The notes: a model not told the origin generated them from the letters alone. DNA of 64,000 nucleotides from Phyto melanocephala (GCA_941918925.1 OW799233.1:171596235-171660234); one strand, 5' to 3'. Counted from the stretch's first letter, positions 12,480-24,460 are shown. Made by a program: numbers and translations.

Positions 12480-14430
12480 TTGACGAACAATTATTTGGTA
12501 ATTAAAAAAGAACAAACGCCAGAACTAGAGTATTGGGAATTTTGCTAGTATTTATATAAATAAAAAAAAATTGTTAAGTTTCCAATTTTTGGAATAGTCG
12601 AAATAAATTGCTTATAGTAAGACAGTTTTTGAAGAATTCTTTTTGCTTAGAAAATTTTTTTAAAAAGAGGAAAATCTGAATAAAATTTTCAATTTTGTTA
12701 AAATAATTATGATATTAATTTATTTCTTATAAATTTAAAAAGCTTTGACAGTTCTTCCTGTTTACTAAACGACCCATTTTACTTTCAATACAAAACTGAA
12801 AAGCAATCACGACAGTTATTAGATCTCTTTATGTAAATGCTTTAATGAGCGTGTTGCAAAACCAATAACACACTTATGTTGTTTATATGCTTTTGTCTTT
12901 ATGGATTAATTAAAAAAAAAAATGTTAAAAACAAACCATGAAATTAGAAGTTATGCCTGTCTGGATGGTTGGTTGTCAGTCTACTTAACATTTGTCTACA
13001 GCTATCATCACCTTTACCCGTGTCATCAGCACAGTCGTCAGAATCTAAATTAAACGGATATTAACAACAAAAAAAAAAAAAAACAGAACAGAAAAGAGAT
13101 ATAAAAGAAAAACTTTGTCAGAAGATTAAATCACAATTTCATTATTTTTTTATTTCTTGTTTCAACTCCCACATTTGTACGCAAACATACTCATTAACGG
13201 AAGAACAACAACAAATAGCAAGTGAGTTGACAACTTTATTTAATTTAACAAAGACAACTTAATACACATGTATAAATGTATATGACATATGCTAGCCTAG
13301 AAACGAGGAAGGGGAGTGCTGTATGTAAAATAAAAGCAAAGAGAATATTTGTGCCACTCATTTACAAAGTACCGTTATTATTGCCAACTTGCTAAGTCAG
13401 TCACTCAAAAAAAAAAAAATAATAATAATAATAAAAAAACTTTTTTTTCTGTCTGACAAATACATGTGTTAGTGGGGTTTGTTACAAAGGAAACAAGGAT
13501 GTATGCGTGTGTGTGTGTGTTTGTGTTTATAAAATGTTATAGTAATGTTTGTTTGCAATTGTCAAAGAGTGTTAGAAAAAGCAAATGCTAAATAAAAATA
13601 AGTATATTCATAAGTATTTATTTATTTATTTATCTTTTATACATAAAAACATAGACACATACATATGTACATACAAACTAATTTTTACAATTAAGCGAAA
13701 AAATATAACAAGAACAAACAAATTTGTTTTAATCAAACAATGTGTGGTGGTCGTGCAAAGAGTAGGAGCCAGAAATTAGGCCAAACAAAAAAACTTACAT
13801 AAACTTGCAGTCGTATATTATAATGAGTAAATAAACTCTGTAGGTCGTTATGTCGTCACGGACTATGGATTTTGTTAGTTACTTATCGTCATGAGAGTGT
13901 ATATAGGTGGAAACAAATTGTAATGGCCCAATAATACTTACAGGATGCGTAAAAATTAAAAAGAATAATCAAATGTTATAGTTGTTGTAAGCAACGTTAA
14001 GCGTATCCTAACTAATTTACTCTTTTTATTTACCCCTGGAGACAACTATATAAGAGGAACGCTAAAGAAAGTGCGTACAATGTATATAAATGGTACAAAG
14101 TGTAGTGACAATTAATTTACTTGTTTATGAAATTCGCTTGTATCAGATGACGGAATGGTCGAGGTAAATAGTTAAGTATAATGTGGCTAGACCATTGTTC
14201 TTGGGTGGGAGTCTACTGACTCTACAAAACTAATGTTATGTAAAAAATCTTGATTAAAAAATAAAATTTCGTGAGTCTACGCCAATGGAACATAGATGCT
14301 GAGTATTTATGTGAGTGTGTATGTATTTAAGCATCTGGCTGCTTATACAGGATAGGCTAAGAGTCACCATGGGGTTTAGAAATTTTATTACTTTCTCGTT
14401 TATATACTTGTTTTACATTTTTTTAGGATT
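12480..14430. other. AT-rich DNA, no gene seen
   Basis: It contains a short AAT run near 13420 and a GT dinucleotide run at 13507-13522. No exon or transposon feature could be supported. Confidence 0.4.
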
Positions 14431-14438
14431 ATAAAATA

Positions 14439-15067
14439 CTAGAAAAGCCCGGCGCGCGTTGCTACGCCCCTTAATGAATGAAAATGCATTCTGAATTTAA
14501 ATTGAATATCAAGTGCAAAAAGCTAAAAATTATAACTTTTTTTAATGGACGTGGCACTGCCGACTTTTCTAATCACGAAACTGTAAAATCATGACAGCTC
14601 AATATGTGTGCAAAGTTTCAGAAAAATCGGTCCAGTGCAAGAACCTCAACATTATAATTTTTTTTATGGGCGTGGCCCTGCCCACTTTTTTAATCACGAA
14701 ATTATAAAGTCATGCCAGCTCAATATGTGTGCAAAGTTTCAGAAAAATTGGATCAGTGCAAGTACCTCAATATTAAAACTATTTTAGGGGCGTGGCCCCG
14801 CCCAATTTTCTTATCACGAAATTATTTAGTCATGACAGCTCAATATATATGCAAAGTTTCAGAAAAATCGGTCAAGTGCAAGTAGCTAAAAATGATAACT
14901 AATTTTTTATGGGCGTGGCCCTGCCCACTTTTTTTCACCCATAAACACTCCCTGGAATGTGTACAACAACCTGCCAAAGTTTGAGTCCGATCGGTTTTAC
15001 AGTTTCGGAGTCTATAGCTAACACACACACACACACACACACAGAGTTTCACTTTTATATATATAGA
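14439..15067 (-). mobile_element. Non-autonomous Helitron, copy 1
   Basis: On the minus strand the element starts TCTATATATATAAAAGTG and ends GCGCGCCGGGCTTTTCTAG. That gives the 5' TC and 3' CTAG (CTRR) ends of Helitrons. The flanking bases are A on the 5' side and T on the 3' side, matching insertion between A and T with no duplication. Inside are a CA/GT run and about four tandem units of about 120 bp, each with a GGGCGTGGCCCTGCCC-like block and TGTGCAAAGTTTCAGAAAAA. It has no Rep/helicase coding. A second copy is at 35133-35873. Confidence 0.75.
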
Positions 15068-15671
15068 TAAAAATGGATTTTTTTTAAATTAACTATGGAA
15101 CGATGTCACTTAAGTGACCTTCGTGTTAAGGTTCACAATGGTTGGCTTATTTTAGGGCATTATCCAAAACATCTTTAAAAAATTCTGGCTGTAGTACCCA
15201 AAACTGTGCAACTACGCTGTCCTTGAGTTAAAGGTTTATATCAGGCTGCTTCTAATAGAGTCGTTCTGTAAATATCACCAAAGAGAAAAGTCGGGTACTG
15301 GAAATCTTACTTTTTGAAAATTTTACCTGAATGTGTCACTCTTCTCTCGGGCATTTTTGCCATCCTACTGAAACTTCATCTATATGTTTTCTTATAAACC
15401 GATACCGCTCTCCAATTACAGCACTTCCATCTTCATTTATAAATAAGTAAAACCCACAAATATTTTCCACACCATAATGTATACCTAATGGCGTGTATTT
15501 GGTGTTGATGAATGGCTCTTTGATTTTCAGAACCTCAGAATATACAGTTCAACGCAATAACAAAGCCATTCTAAAGCAAACGAGCAGCGGTATTCACAGC
15601 CAGATTTTCAATAAATTTAAAATCATTTCTGGCCAACTGTTAAAATTGAGCTACAAAATTTAGAAGCATCC

Positions 15672-15675
15672 TTAA
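15672..15675. repeat. TTAA target-site duplication, left
   Basis: TTAA flanks the left terminal repeat of the piggyBac-like element and is matched by TTAA at 18353-18356. Confidence 0.9.
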
Positions 15676-18352
15676 CCCTACGGTCAATAACCGGGTACCC
15701 GGGTAACTTTTTCAACTTAAAAGTGCTCGCAATTATTTCACAATAAAAATATGGCGATCAAACTTCAAATCGTCATTATTAAGGACTTGAAAAACATTAT
15801 AAAAGAAAAAAATATATATATATATAGCCAGATCTTCGCTTAAAATCGTTTTACATTTGACACCTACGCGAGTCAATGACCGGGTACCGTGGTACCCCTT
15901 CAAGTTTTAATTTGTTTTTCATTACAACTTACTACATTTATTTTGTTTTTGATTAAAAATGCATTAAAATTTTTTTTCAACGACTTTTTATTTCAATAAA
16001 CATTTACTTACATACATAACTATATGTATACATAAATATTTAATAATATACATACATATGTAAAGGCACTTATGTGCACTCAAAACATTTTGAAATAGTA
16101 TTGGTGTGTTGGTCGCATATAGGCTTATGACAAAAGTTGCATGCTTTTCTGGTTTTTCTTCTTCTTTTTTCTGGTAGCGCAAGGCACAAAAAACAAGAAC
16201 CCACCATAGGCTTTCTTCCAGGAGTTCGGCTACAGATCGATGCTTGTTCACATGTTATATTTGTCGCTATCGGTTTACCTAAATGGCATTCAATATCAGA
16301 TCGTGATGAAAAGTGGCGAGTAATTTGGTTATTTACAGCTCGTTCTTTAATGAGTGGCATACAAAGCTCCTCGCTGAGTCCCTGCAAAAAGCATTTCCTC
16401 TGCGTATTTTTCAATGGTATATTGCTATTGTTTTCAAAATATATAATATATGCAGAAAACGCACTGATATCTATCATGTTATAAAAGAGTGACAAAGGCC
16501 ACCTTTTTGTTTGCCGCTGTGTTGTATATTGGCCCAGCATTTGGTCCATGACATCCACTCCACCTTTTGTTTGGTTATAAAATGTGATAATATCTGGTTT
16601 TCCATTACTACCAACGCTGTCGTTATCATGCATTGTAGATAACACAACAACAGAATTTGATTTTCTTTGCGCATATGAACACAAAGTAACGTTTTCTCGA
16701 AAGGCAAATATGGAGGATCCAATGGGTTGTTTTTTATCCTTCATTATATCAGGAATGTAAGGCTTATTTTTACGCAGTGTTCCCACCATAGTTAATTTGT
16801 TCGAAAGTAAATGTTTCGCTAAATCAAGAGTGGTAAAAAAATTATCCATTGTGATGTTACGCCCACTTCCATGGAAAGGACCTGTTAAATCCTTAACCAC
16901 TCTTTCTCCTTGTCGTATCTCACGACCTATTGGTGATTTTCCGGTATATAGTTGCCCTTCGAGCGGATAGGAGTTTTTTGCATCACAAATCCACCAAACT
17001 TTAATCCCATATTTAGCTGGCTTCGAGGGTATGTATTGTGTGAACTTCGTTCTACCGCGGTATGGAAAGAGCTGTTCATCGATTGTTAGATATTCACTGG
17101 GTTTATAATATGCCGAAAGATTTGCGTTGAGCATTATCCATATATCACGGATTGGTGCGGCTTTATCCCTAAGTATTCTTTCAGCTCTGGTGTTTGCATC
17201 GTCAAATCGTATAAAACGTAGTATTGACCAGAATCTGTTAATGCCCATTGTTGCTCGGTATAGAGGATAAGATGTGACGGCCCATAAATCTTTCGTATTA
17301 TCATTACATGAATGATTTGCACCTGTCATTATTAAAATGCCAATAAATGCATACATTTCATTTACTGTTACATCTTTCCAACTAAGCGGTGGTTTTGTTG
17401 GGTTAGTTTCATTATAGGCTGCATAAGTGCTTTGTGCCTTTTTGTTTGTGTGACGCACTATTATGTCCACTATTTCTATGCTCAAGTAGGATTTAAAAGT
17501 TTGACCTTTTGACAGCATTTCTGTTGATCGTGCAGGCCCACAACGTTGACGTAGAATATTAAAACTTCTAGTTTGATGGGACGACGAATTGTGATTTTGC
17601 CACTCAGTTCCATCACGAGAAACATACCTTTCGTTCGCGTCACTGACATTAACTGCATTGTCTTCTTCATCACTTTCATCTGAAGACTCATCGCAAATAT
17701 CAGCATTAGGTAGATTAATAGTCGCATCATCTCCTGGGACATCTTCAGCATCGGACATTTCTACATTTCCATTATATGGAGTTTCTTCGTCTTCTCTGTC
17801 AGACAACTGTTCATCCTCAACGATATCGTCAAAAATAGATGAGATATATTTGGCTTTTTCTTCGTCTGATAGATGTCTGTACTGTCTTTTCGATAGAAAC
17901 TCAATTTTATGCGACATTCTTACTTAATTTTAAATTTCAATTCCAGAAGTGCTATAAAATATTTATCTTAAACGTTTTCAATTATTTCTTTATTTTACTT
18001 TCAAAGACAGTACCGCTACTTCAACATGAATATGTAAGAGCAACAACTAAATGCTTATAAATAGAATTAAAACAAAACAAAAATGTTTAAATAAGTACCG
18101 TTATCAAAGTAGACTAAAAAGATGCGTTTTTATAGTTTCAAGAGGCTTAGCGACAGAAGAAAAAGTAAAACGTAGCGATTTAATATACGTATTTTTGTAT
18201 ACGTAAATTTTTCAATATCCTTTTTTGCAATACTATCCATATGTAATTGAAATTAAAAGTAATTCTAACATAAAAGTGTGAAAATCTACAAAGGGGTACC
18301 GGGGTACCCGGTCATTGACTAACGTATAATTTTTTGGTTATTGACCGTAGGG
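15676..18352 (-). mobile_element. Complete piggyBac-like transposon, 2677 bp
   Basis: Perfect 17-bp terminal inverted repeats (CCCTACGGTCAATAACC at 15676-15692; its complement at 18336-18352) are flanked by TTAA on both sides. Subterminal 27-bp inverted repeats, 25 of 27 matching, lie at 15872-15898 and 18293-18319, each built on GGTACC palindromes. Between them is one uninterrupted 615-codon transposase on the minus strand. The structure is that of a recently inserted, possibly autonomous element. The left end has an extra GGGTACCCGGG directly inside the TIR that the right end lacks, so the two ends are asymmetric. Confidence 0.95.
16070..17917 (-). CDS. piggyBac-family transposase, intact
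   Basis: A 615-residue intronless frame from ATG (17917) to TAA (16070). It would catalyse cut-and-paste movement at TTAA sites in the nucleus. Residues 1-90 are acidic and serine-rich, as is usual N-terminally in the family. The catalytic RNase H-like domain spans roughly 130-530. Likely catalytic aspartates are D280 (YLTIDEQLF), D358 (ITMDNFFTT) and D455 (KGGVDVMDQ). The spacing of 78 between the first two equals that of D268/D346 in the cabbage-looper enzyme. The C-terminus (about 575-614) is a Cys/His cluster (CFLC, CNFC, CDQH, CFEC) typical of the DNA-binding zinc-finger tail. No stop, frameshift or missing key residue was seen. It is flanked by intact TIRs, so the element could be active; activity is inference. 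Confidence 0.95.
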   Translation of the reverse strand: MSHKIEFLSKRQYRHLSDEEKAKYISSIFDDIVEDEQLSDREDEETPYNGNVEMSDAEDVPGDDATINLPNADICDESSDESDEEDNAVNVSDANERYVSRDGTEWQNHNSSSHQTRSFNILRQRCGPARSTEMLSKGQTFKSYLSIEIVDIIVRHTNKKAQSTYAAYNETNPTKPPLSWKDVTVNEMYAFIGILIMTGANHSCNDNTKDLWAVTSYPLYRATMGINRFWSILRFIRFDDANTRAERILRDKAAPIRDIWIMLNANLSAYYKPSEYLTIDEQLFPYRGRTKFTQYIPSKPAKYGIKVWWICDAKNSYPLEGQLYTGKSPIGREIRQGERVVKDLTGPFHGSGRNITMDNFFTTLDLAKHLLSNKLTMVGTLRKNKPYIPDIMKDKKQPIGSSIFAFRENVTLCSYAQRKSNSVVVLSTMHDNDSVGSNGKPDIITFYNQTKGGVDVMDQMLGQYTTQRQTKRWPLSLFYNMIDISAFSAYIIYFENNSNIPLKNTQRKCFLQGLSEELCMPLIKERAVNNQITRHFSSRSDIECHLGKPIATNITCEQASICSRTPGRKPMVGSCFLCLALPEKRRRKTRKACNFCHKPICDQHTNTISKCFECT

Positions 18353-18356
18353 TTAA
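18353..18356. repeat. TTAA target-site duplication, right
   Basis: Matches TTAA at 15672-15675. Confidence 0.9.
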
Positions 18357-18659
18357 TTGTCGCTTTTTAAATACGCCGTAATGAGGAGCGAGTTATTTCT
18401 AGCTGTGCAGAGCACTTTCTGTTATAAGTTTCCATTTGTTTATTTAAACCTTGCTCTACACCTTCAATATTTTACTCCTTGCGAGACAAATCTTTTACGG
18501 TGGCATGTTGGTGGAGACGATGAACTAATTAAGGAATCAATGCTTCAGAGGGCGAAATTCTTACATTTAAATGTCAGCGATATTTTCATTACGCTTAAAG
18601 AAATGATGATTGGTTTAAATAATAAAATGTTATTTTTCTGCTTCTCTATTTATTTGTAA

Positions 18660-19260
18660 ACCCCTCTATTATTTATTCACCAGGTGTTATTTATATAATA
18701 AGAAAAATTTATATAAATAAACGAAAAACTTTTTCAAATTTCTACACTCTATAATGCAAGTGACTATAATACGTTGTTATAATTATGAACTGGAAAAGTA
18801 CCATCAACATACTTACAATCTTACATACGGTTACAAAAAAACCTTTTTTCTCTGATCATCTTTTCAATCAAATTACTAAGCATTTGTTCTGCTTGTTTCA
18901 TTTCTTTTTTACGATTTTCCTTTCTGTATGTTTGCTGTATATTTCTTTGAAAAGGAGGGATGCCATTTATTTGTTGTAATATTTTTATATTTCAAAAAGT
19001 TGTTGTTTTCTTCTACTTTAGCGCATAAAATAAATAAATAATAAAAGAGAAAAGGAAAAAAGTAAAAAGGGGAGAAATTAAACGAACTTTAGCTTATTAT
19101 AACTTATTTATGATGTCATAGAAGGCGGACTCAAAAGTATATTTTTCTAAGGATATATTTGCGTTTTAAATCTTTTTAGAAAATGATTACATTTATTTCG
19201 TAGAATATTGAGGAAATTTTGTATATAAAAAAATTATAATAATTATCTGGTTTTTTAACC
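18660..19260. other. AT-rich DNA, nothing recognised
   Basis: No open frame or repeat of note lies between the mariner-like relic and the inverted DINE-like copy. Confidence 0.4.
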
Positions 19261-19261
19261 C

Positions 19262-20037
19262 TTTTTATACCCTTCACCTGTGGTGCACAAGGGTATATAT
19301 AGCTTTGTCATTCCGTTTGTAATTTCTACAATTTTCATTTCCGACCCCATAAAGTATATATTTTCTGAAAGCTTATGAATAGAGGAGTCGATTAAGCCCT
19401 GACCGTCTGTCCGTCTGTCCGTCTATCCGTCTGTCCGTCTGCCCGTCTGTCCGTGTGTTGGTTGAAATCAACTTTTAGAAGCAACTATATGTTCCTCAGA
19501 TCTGTATATGGTATCAATCTCTTGGAAATATCCAGGAATGAATCGCTATTGAAATTCAGCACAATCGCCCCATAACTTTCTGAGATATGAGCAAAAAACC
19601 ACGACCACCTCGTTTTTTTTCACAATTACAACAACAACATACATACATACATACATGTAAAAAACATACCAAACAAAAAAATTACAAAAAAAAAAAAATA
19701 TTAAAAATAAGAAAAAAATAATAAAAAAAACTACAAAAAAAAAATTTAAAAAAAATTTAAAAAAAAATTTAAAAAAATTTTTTAAAAATTTTTCTAAAAA
19801 AATTTTTTAAAAAAATTTAAAAAAAATATAAAAAAAAAATAATCAAATATAAATAATATATTAAATAAAATAAAATAAAATTTTTTTGGCTCAGCTGGGA
19901 TTCGATGCCACATTTATTCTAACGTGCACGTATATTATATGGGATGAATGGTGATACAAACAATTGTTATTGCATGACTACACGTTGTGAAGGGTATATA
20001 AGATTCGGCACGGCCGAATATAGCACTGTTACTTGTT
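19262..20037 (-). mobile_element. DINE-like element, subfamily B, inverted
   Basis: Read on the minus strand it begins AACAAGTAACAGTGCTATAT and ends in the TGGTGCACAAGGG tail with TATACCC. It carries the hairpin, an A/T tract, the GTCY microsatellite (GTCCGTCTGTCCGTCTATCC) and the CCGACCCCATAAAGTATATA core. It is almost the same as 9984-10674 apart from A/T-tract and microsatellite length. The two copies therefore form an inverted pair about 9 kb apart. Confidence 0.65.
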
Positions 20038-20084
20038 TTAATTAAAATTTTAAGAAAATATTCTTAAACTTAAGGTCTTTTAGC

Positions 20085-20940
<856 letters not shown>

Positions 20941-20941
20941 A

Positions 20942-20949
20942 CTATTACT
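20942..20949. repeat. 8-bp target-site duplication, left
   Basis: CTATTACT directly before the left TIR of the P-like element. The same eight bases follow the right TIR at 22341-22348. Confidence 0.9.
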
Positions 20950-22340
20950 CAAGAATGATTAAATAAAGATTACGCCTTGCGCATGATTTACCGTTAGATG
21001 ACGTAGTAATCCCCTCGTAAAGGTTACCAAGTCTGTATCATATGTAAAATTTATAATTTCTTACAAAAAATGTATGTATTTTGAGATAGTTGGCAGCCCT
21101 GTAATAAATTTACTCAGAGAGTTCTAAAAAAGAAGTATTACATCCGTGTTTAATAAACAACGAATTTCGTGTCATATTTTATAATAAATACATATAAATA
21201 ATATTAAAATTATTAAAATTATATAAAAAGTGTTTAAATTTGGTTGTTTAAAAGCTGCAAAACAGAAAACAAAATAAAGTGAAAAGATAAGAAAGAGAGC
21301 AAATATGAAATGTGCAGTGGGCTAATGCAAGCAAAGTAACAGCAAAAAAACATGTGAGAAATTATATTAAAGCCTAATAAATTGCCCATTTTTAATAAAA
21401 CGTTTGTATTTGCAAAAAGCTGTATCATTTTACAGTTTTCTAAAAGATGAATCTCGAAGGAAGTTTTGGGTAATATTTTGCAAACGAGTGAAGGCTGTAA
21501 ATGTGGATACAGAAAAAATTTGTGTTTTACATTTCAAGCAAGAAGATTTTGAAAGAAACTTGATATTTGAAATGGGTAAGTTAAAACAAAATTAATTCTT
21601 GCAGTACATTACTAAGGCATTGTGAATAGAATTTAGCAAACGGCGTGCAAAAATTTCAAAATCCCATGCAGTTCCGTCTTCAGACACTAGTGTTATTGAA
21701 TGTGAAACGAAAACTGCAAATGAAGCTGAAGTTGCAAATGTATATGAAGGACTACGTGAAACTGAAAAGCAAAATGATATTCCAAATAGTCCAAATTGAT
21801 CGCGGAAAATGCCCCAAGGCCGACTGATCTTGAAGAAGATCGCTTCTAAACTTACACCATATTTTTCAAATTAAATGGTAACAAATTATTACTTTCAAGC
21901 GGATATTTACAAAAGCATTTGATGGAAGCCAAAGAAATTGAAGCCAGTGAATACGTGAAAAAACTGTTTTTAGGTGTCGAATGTATTTTAGAATTAGGAA
22001 ACTAAATGCCAAAATCGCTGAAAATACTTATAAGCGAAAAAGAAAATTTGATAAAATAACTAAATGATATAAATTATATACACATAATATAATAGTGAAA
22101 TATTGTAATAAAAATAATGAAAATATATATATATATAAAGAATTTATTTGCTTTCAGAACATTTAGTTAGAAAAATAACAATTTGTCCCACTGTCATGTT
22201 TTTACACAACCATTATTAGTTATACAGCTGAATTTTATTAGCCAATCAGAACACAGCTTGAGTGACGTCAGAATTCCTACATGCGCAGAAATGTCTTTTT
22301 ATAGCTGCGTGATGGCGTAATCTTTATTTAATCATTCTTG
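20950..22340 (+). mobile_element. P-element-like transposon, 1391 bp, non-autonomous
   Basis: Perfect 27-bp terminal inverted repeats begin CAAGAATGATTAAATAAAG (20950-20976; complement at 22314-22340) and are flanked by an 8-bp duplication, the size made by P-element transposase. Inside, only a THAP DNA-binding domain gene is present (21305-21799); the GTPase-like and catalytic parts of P transposase are missing. TGACGT motifs occur subterminally on both sides (about 20998 and 22263). P homologues are known in Drosophila, blowflies and house flies. This copy looks like an internal-deletion derivative. Confidence 0.85.
21305..21799 (+). pseudogene. THAP-domain P-like transposase fragment, three exons, one stop codon
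   Basis: Exons 21305-21353, 21420-21575 and 21630-21799 join in frame through GT-AG introns of 66 and 54 bp to give about 124 residues. The product starts MKCAVG-stop-CKQSNSKKT, then SVSFYSFLKDESRRKFWVIF, CKRVKAVN and ICVLHFKQEDFERNLIFEM, then EFSKRRAKISKSHAVPSS. This is a C2CH THAP zinc finger: C3 and C8, then C-x2-H in CVLH, the HF..EDF motif, and an AVPS tail. The usual FP is FL here. Codon 7 is TAA (21323-21325), which breaks the frame before the second zinc ligand. After residue 124 the frame ends and only scraps such as RKLNAKIAENTYKRKRK remain. Intact relatives would encode a THAP-only DNA binder, which in P elements can act as a repressor; that role is inference. Confidence 0.75.
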
Positions 22341-22348
22341 CTATTACT
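22341..22348. repeat. 8-bp target-site duplication, right
   Basis: CTATTACT, identical to 20942-20949. Confidence 0.9.
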
Positions 22349-22800
22349 TACATGCAATACAGTTGACCGTTTGTTGTGGTTTACAAGCTAACGGCATTGC
22401 TGGTCTGGCAAGAATGTGCCATTATAATAAATGGCGGATGCTATCGAGTAAAAGTGGCTGCATTTTTCTTGCCTACTTGTAACCCAATATACAATCGAAT
22501 TGTTGTAAAATCCTTTTAAAACAATTTATTTCAAGAAGTGTGTCCTGGCCCCTTGTTAGTGTGATTTAACGACTCTGGGTTCTTTTTATGGATTTATATT
22601 AAGTCATTGGCTTATGCCTTCGAAGAAGTAATTCTTGTAGTATTAGATGCCAATATTGAAGCAATCATTGACAACATACGGTAAAATAATTGCACTAATT
22701 AAATGAAGCATATAACTAGTAGCCACAAATCACAATAAAAAAATAAATTCCATTAAATTATCTAAAAGCTTGTTATTAAAAGGAATTTCGTTTCGACAAT
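22349..22800. other. AT-rich DNA, nothing recognised
   Basis: No feature could be supported between the P-like element and the next foldback repeat. Confidence 0.4.
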
Positions 22801-22807
22801 ATTGCTG

Positions 22808-23207
22808 TCAAGGCGAATTCATACAGGTGAAATTGCCAACCCAGTTGATTGGGAGGCATTTTGTTAAAACTAGTTGAATTCGCCATAAATTCATTTATTA
22901 TTGCAGGGATACGAAATGAGGTTTTGGTTTTGGTATTAAACAATTAATTTAACTCTACTTTTTTGATAATAATTGTACCTAATTTATGTACGTTTGTTGC
23001 TTTTGCACAATTTATAATGCGTTTTGATAATATTTGTCCTTATTCTAATAAGATTTTATTAAATTAAACATATTAAAACATCTTTTCCAACTCCGATATA
23101 CGAATTTGCCTTGACAGAAAATATCCCAGAAAATATCAGAATATAAAATAAAAGTTGATTTGTTGTATTAATTCGCCGTTGCTTATAGCTGTATGAATAT
23201 GCCTTGA
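22808..23207. mobile_element. 400-bp MITE candidate with 19-bp TIRs
   Basis: TCAAGGCGAATTCATACAG (22808-22826) is matched by its complement with two differences at 23189-23207. The inside contains further AATTCGCC / CGAATTTGCCTTGACAG copies of the same motif. There is no coding potential, and no target duplication could be fixed. Confidence 0.45.
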
Positions 23208-23392
23208 TTTCTATCTTGTATTATCATGCACCTAAGAAAACAATCATACTTTTGGCAAATCAACTTATGTCGAGATAAGAAAAATGTTGTGTCAAAAGGA
23301 GTCTAATTGCACTGTGTTGAAACTCGAAGAAGTAACTCAAGGGGTATACTTTTTTATACTGATCGGCATCTTTGTGCCTTTTGCTTACCCGA

Positions 23393-23812
23393 GGTCTCCA
23401 CGTAGCAATATTTATTTCCGCAATTGTCAAATTTTATTGCGTCCATAGAAATTGCAAGGTGTAGACCGCAAATTGCCATATCTAGCAATTTATTGCGCAA
23501 ATATTGCTCTGCTATTTGCTTGAGAAATTATTGCCGTAATTAGCTGTCAAAATCATTTAATTTTCTTTGAATTTTATGTTTTTCTTTGCACAAACAAAGG
23601 AAAATTAAAATAATTTTACTTGATAATAATTAATAGTGAGGTATTCCAAAAAAAACTCATAAACGTTAAAACAAAAATATTTAATTATAAAAATAAATTA
23701 TTTGTGTCGTGTTCTCCACCCAGTGAAAATAAACATACCTTAGCAATAAAGTGCCGTTATTCTGCCGACGTTTTTGCTTATGCTTAGCAATGAAAATTGC
23801 TACTTGGAGACC
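23393..23812. mobile_element. 420-bp MITE candidate with 17-bp TIRs
   Basis: GGTCTCCACGTAGCAAT (23393-23409) and its complement with one mismatch (23796-23812) bracket an AT-rich core. The core is full of short TTGC/GCAAT words. Non-coding; superfamily unknown. Confidence 0.5.
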
Positions 23813-23814
23813 CA

Positions 23815-24455
23815 GCGTTAGAGTTATTGAATAAGAGATATCGCAACAATCAATTTAAATATTTTTTGATTTATTATTCGTTTTCTTGAAATATTTGAGA
23901 ATTCGGTATAAGTTGTTTTATAAAAACACCAGTGATATATCTATGACAATAGGAAAAAACAGCTTATGTACATTTGTGTAGTTTTTTTAGGAAATTACTT
24001 CCTAATTTGTGAGTTTATTTTTATAAACTGATTCCTTATAAAATAAAGACAATTATATTAGCTCCGTCCTGTATAAATTTAAGAGCATTTCTCTTTTCGC
24101 ACTTTTAGTTAAATTATAATTATATAAATAAGTTATTATTTGAAATGATATTGTTCGTTGAAATATTATAGGCCATACCCTTTTGCGCTTTAACTTCCTG
24201 TAAAGTTGTCCAAACTAATTGAAAATTCGCGCGAAAATAGTTTTAAGTAGCGGAATTGCAATGGTGTTAATATTTAAATTTTAACTTGTCTCGACTTGAG
24301 CAACTACAAATTTTTGCCACAGATAAATGTTTTTTTAAAAAAAGTTTTTTTTAATATCTTTAAGCTTGTACCTTGACGTATCCCATTTTCATCGTTCGAA
24401 ATCAATAAGTCTTTTAACTCCTTTTGTTTTTACTGTCACGGGATAAGCACGTTTA
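23815..24455. other. AT-rich DNA, nothing recognised
   Basis: No exon, transposase relic or terminal repeat was seen. Confidence 0.4.
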
Positions 24456-24460
24456 GGCCG

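Larger units (their letters stand above)
15120..18640 (-). pseudogene. Mariner-like transposase relic split by the piggyBac-like insertion
   Basis: Two pieces on the minus strand, 18357-18640 and 15120-15671, belong to one fossil transposase. The first holds KILKVEQGL-like and NKWKLITESALHS-type helix-turn-helix remnants that align with 52701-52925. The second continues with GIHYGVENICGFYLFINEDG followed by SAVIGERYR, the middle domain of mariner-type transposases. Stops and frameshifts are frequent. The piggyBac-like element (15676-18352) sits between them at a TTAA, so the relic is older. Confidence 0.6.

Noticed and set aside
16137..16484. 115-codon + frame
   Set aside because: Antisense shadow of the piggyBac-like transposase, as are the other frames at 15988-17927.
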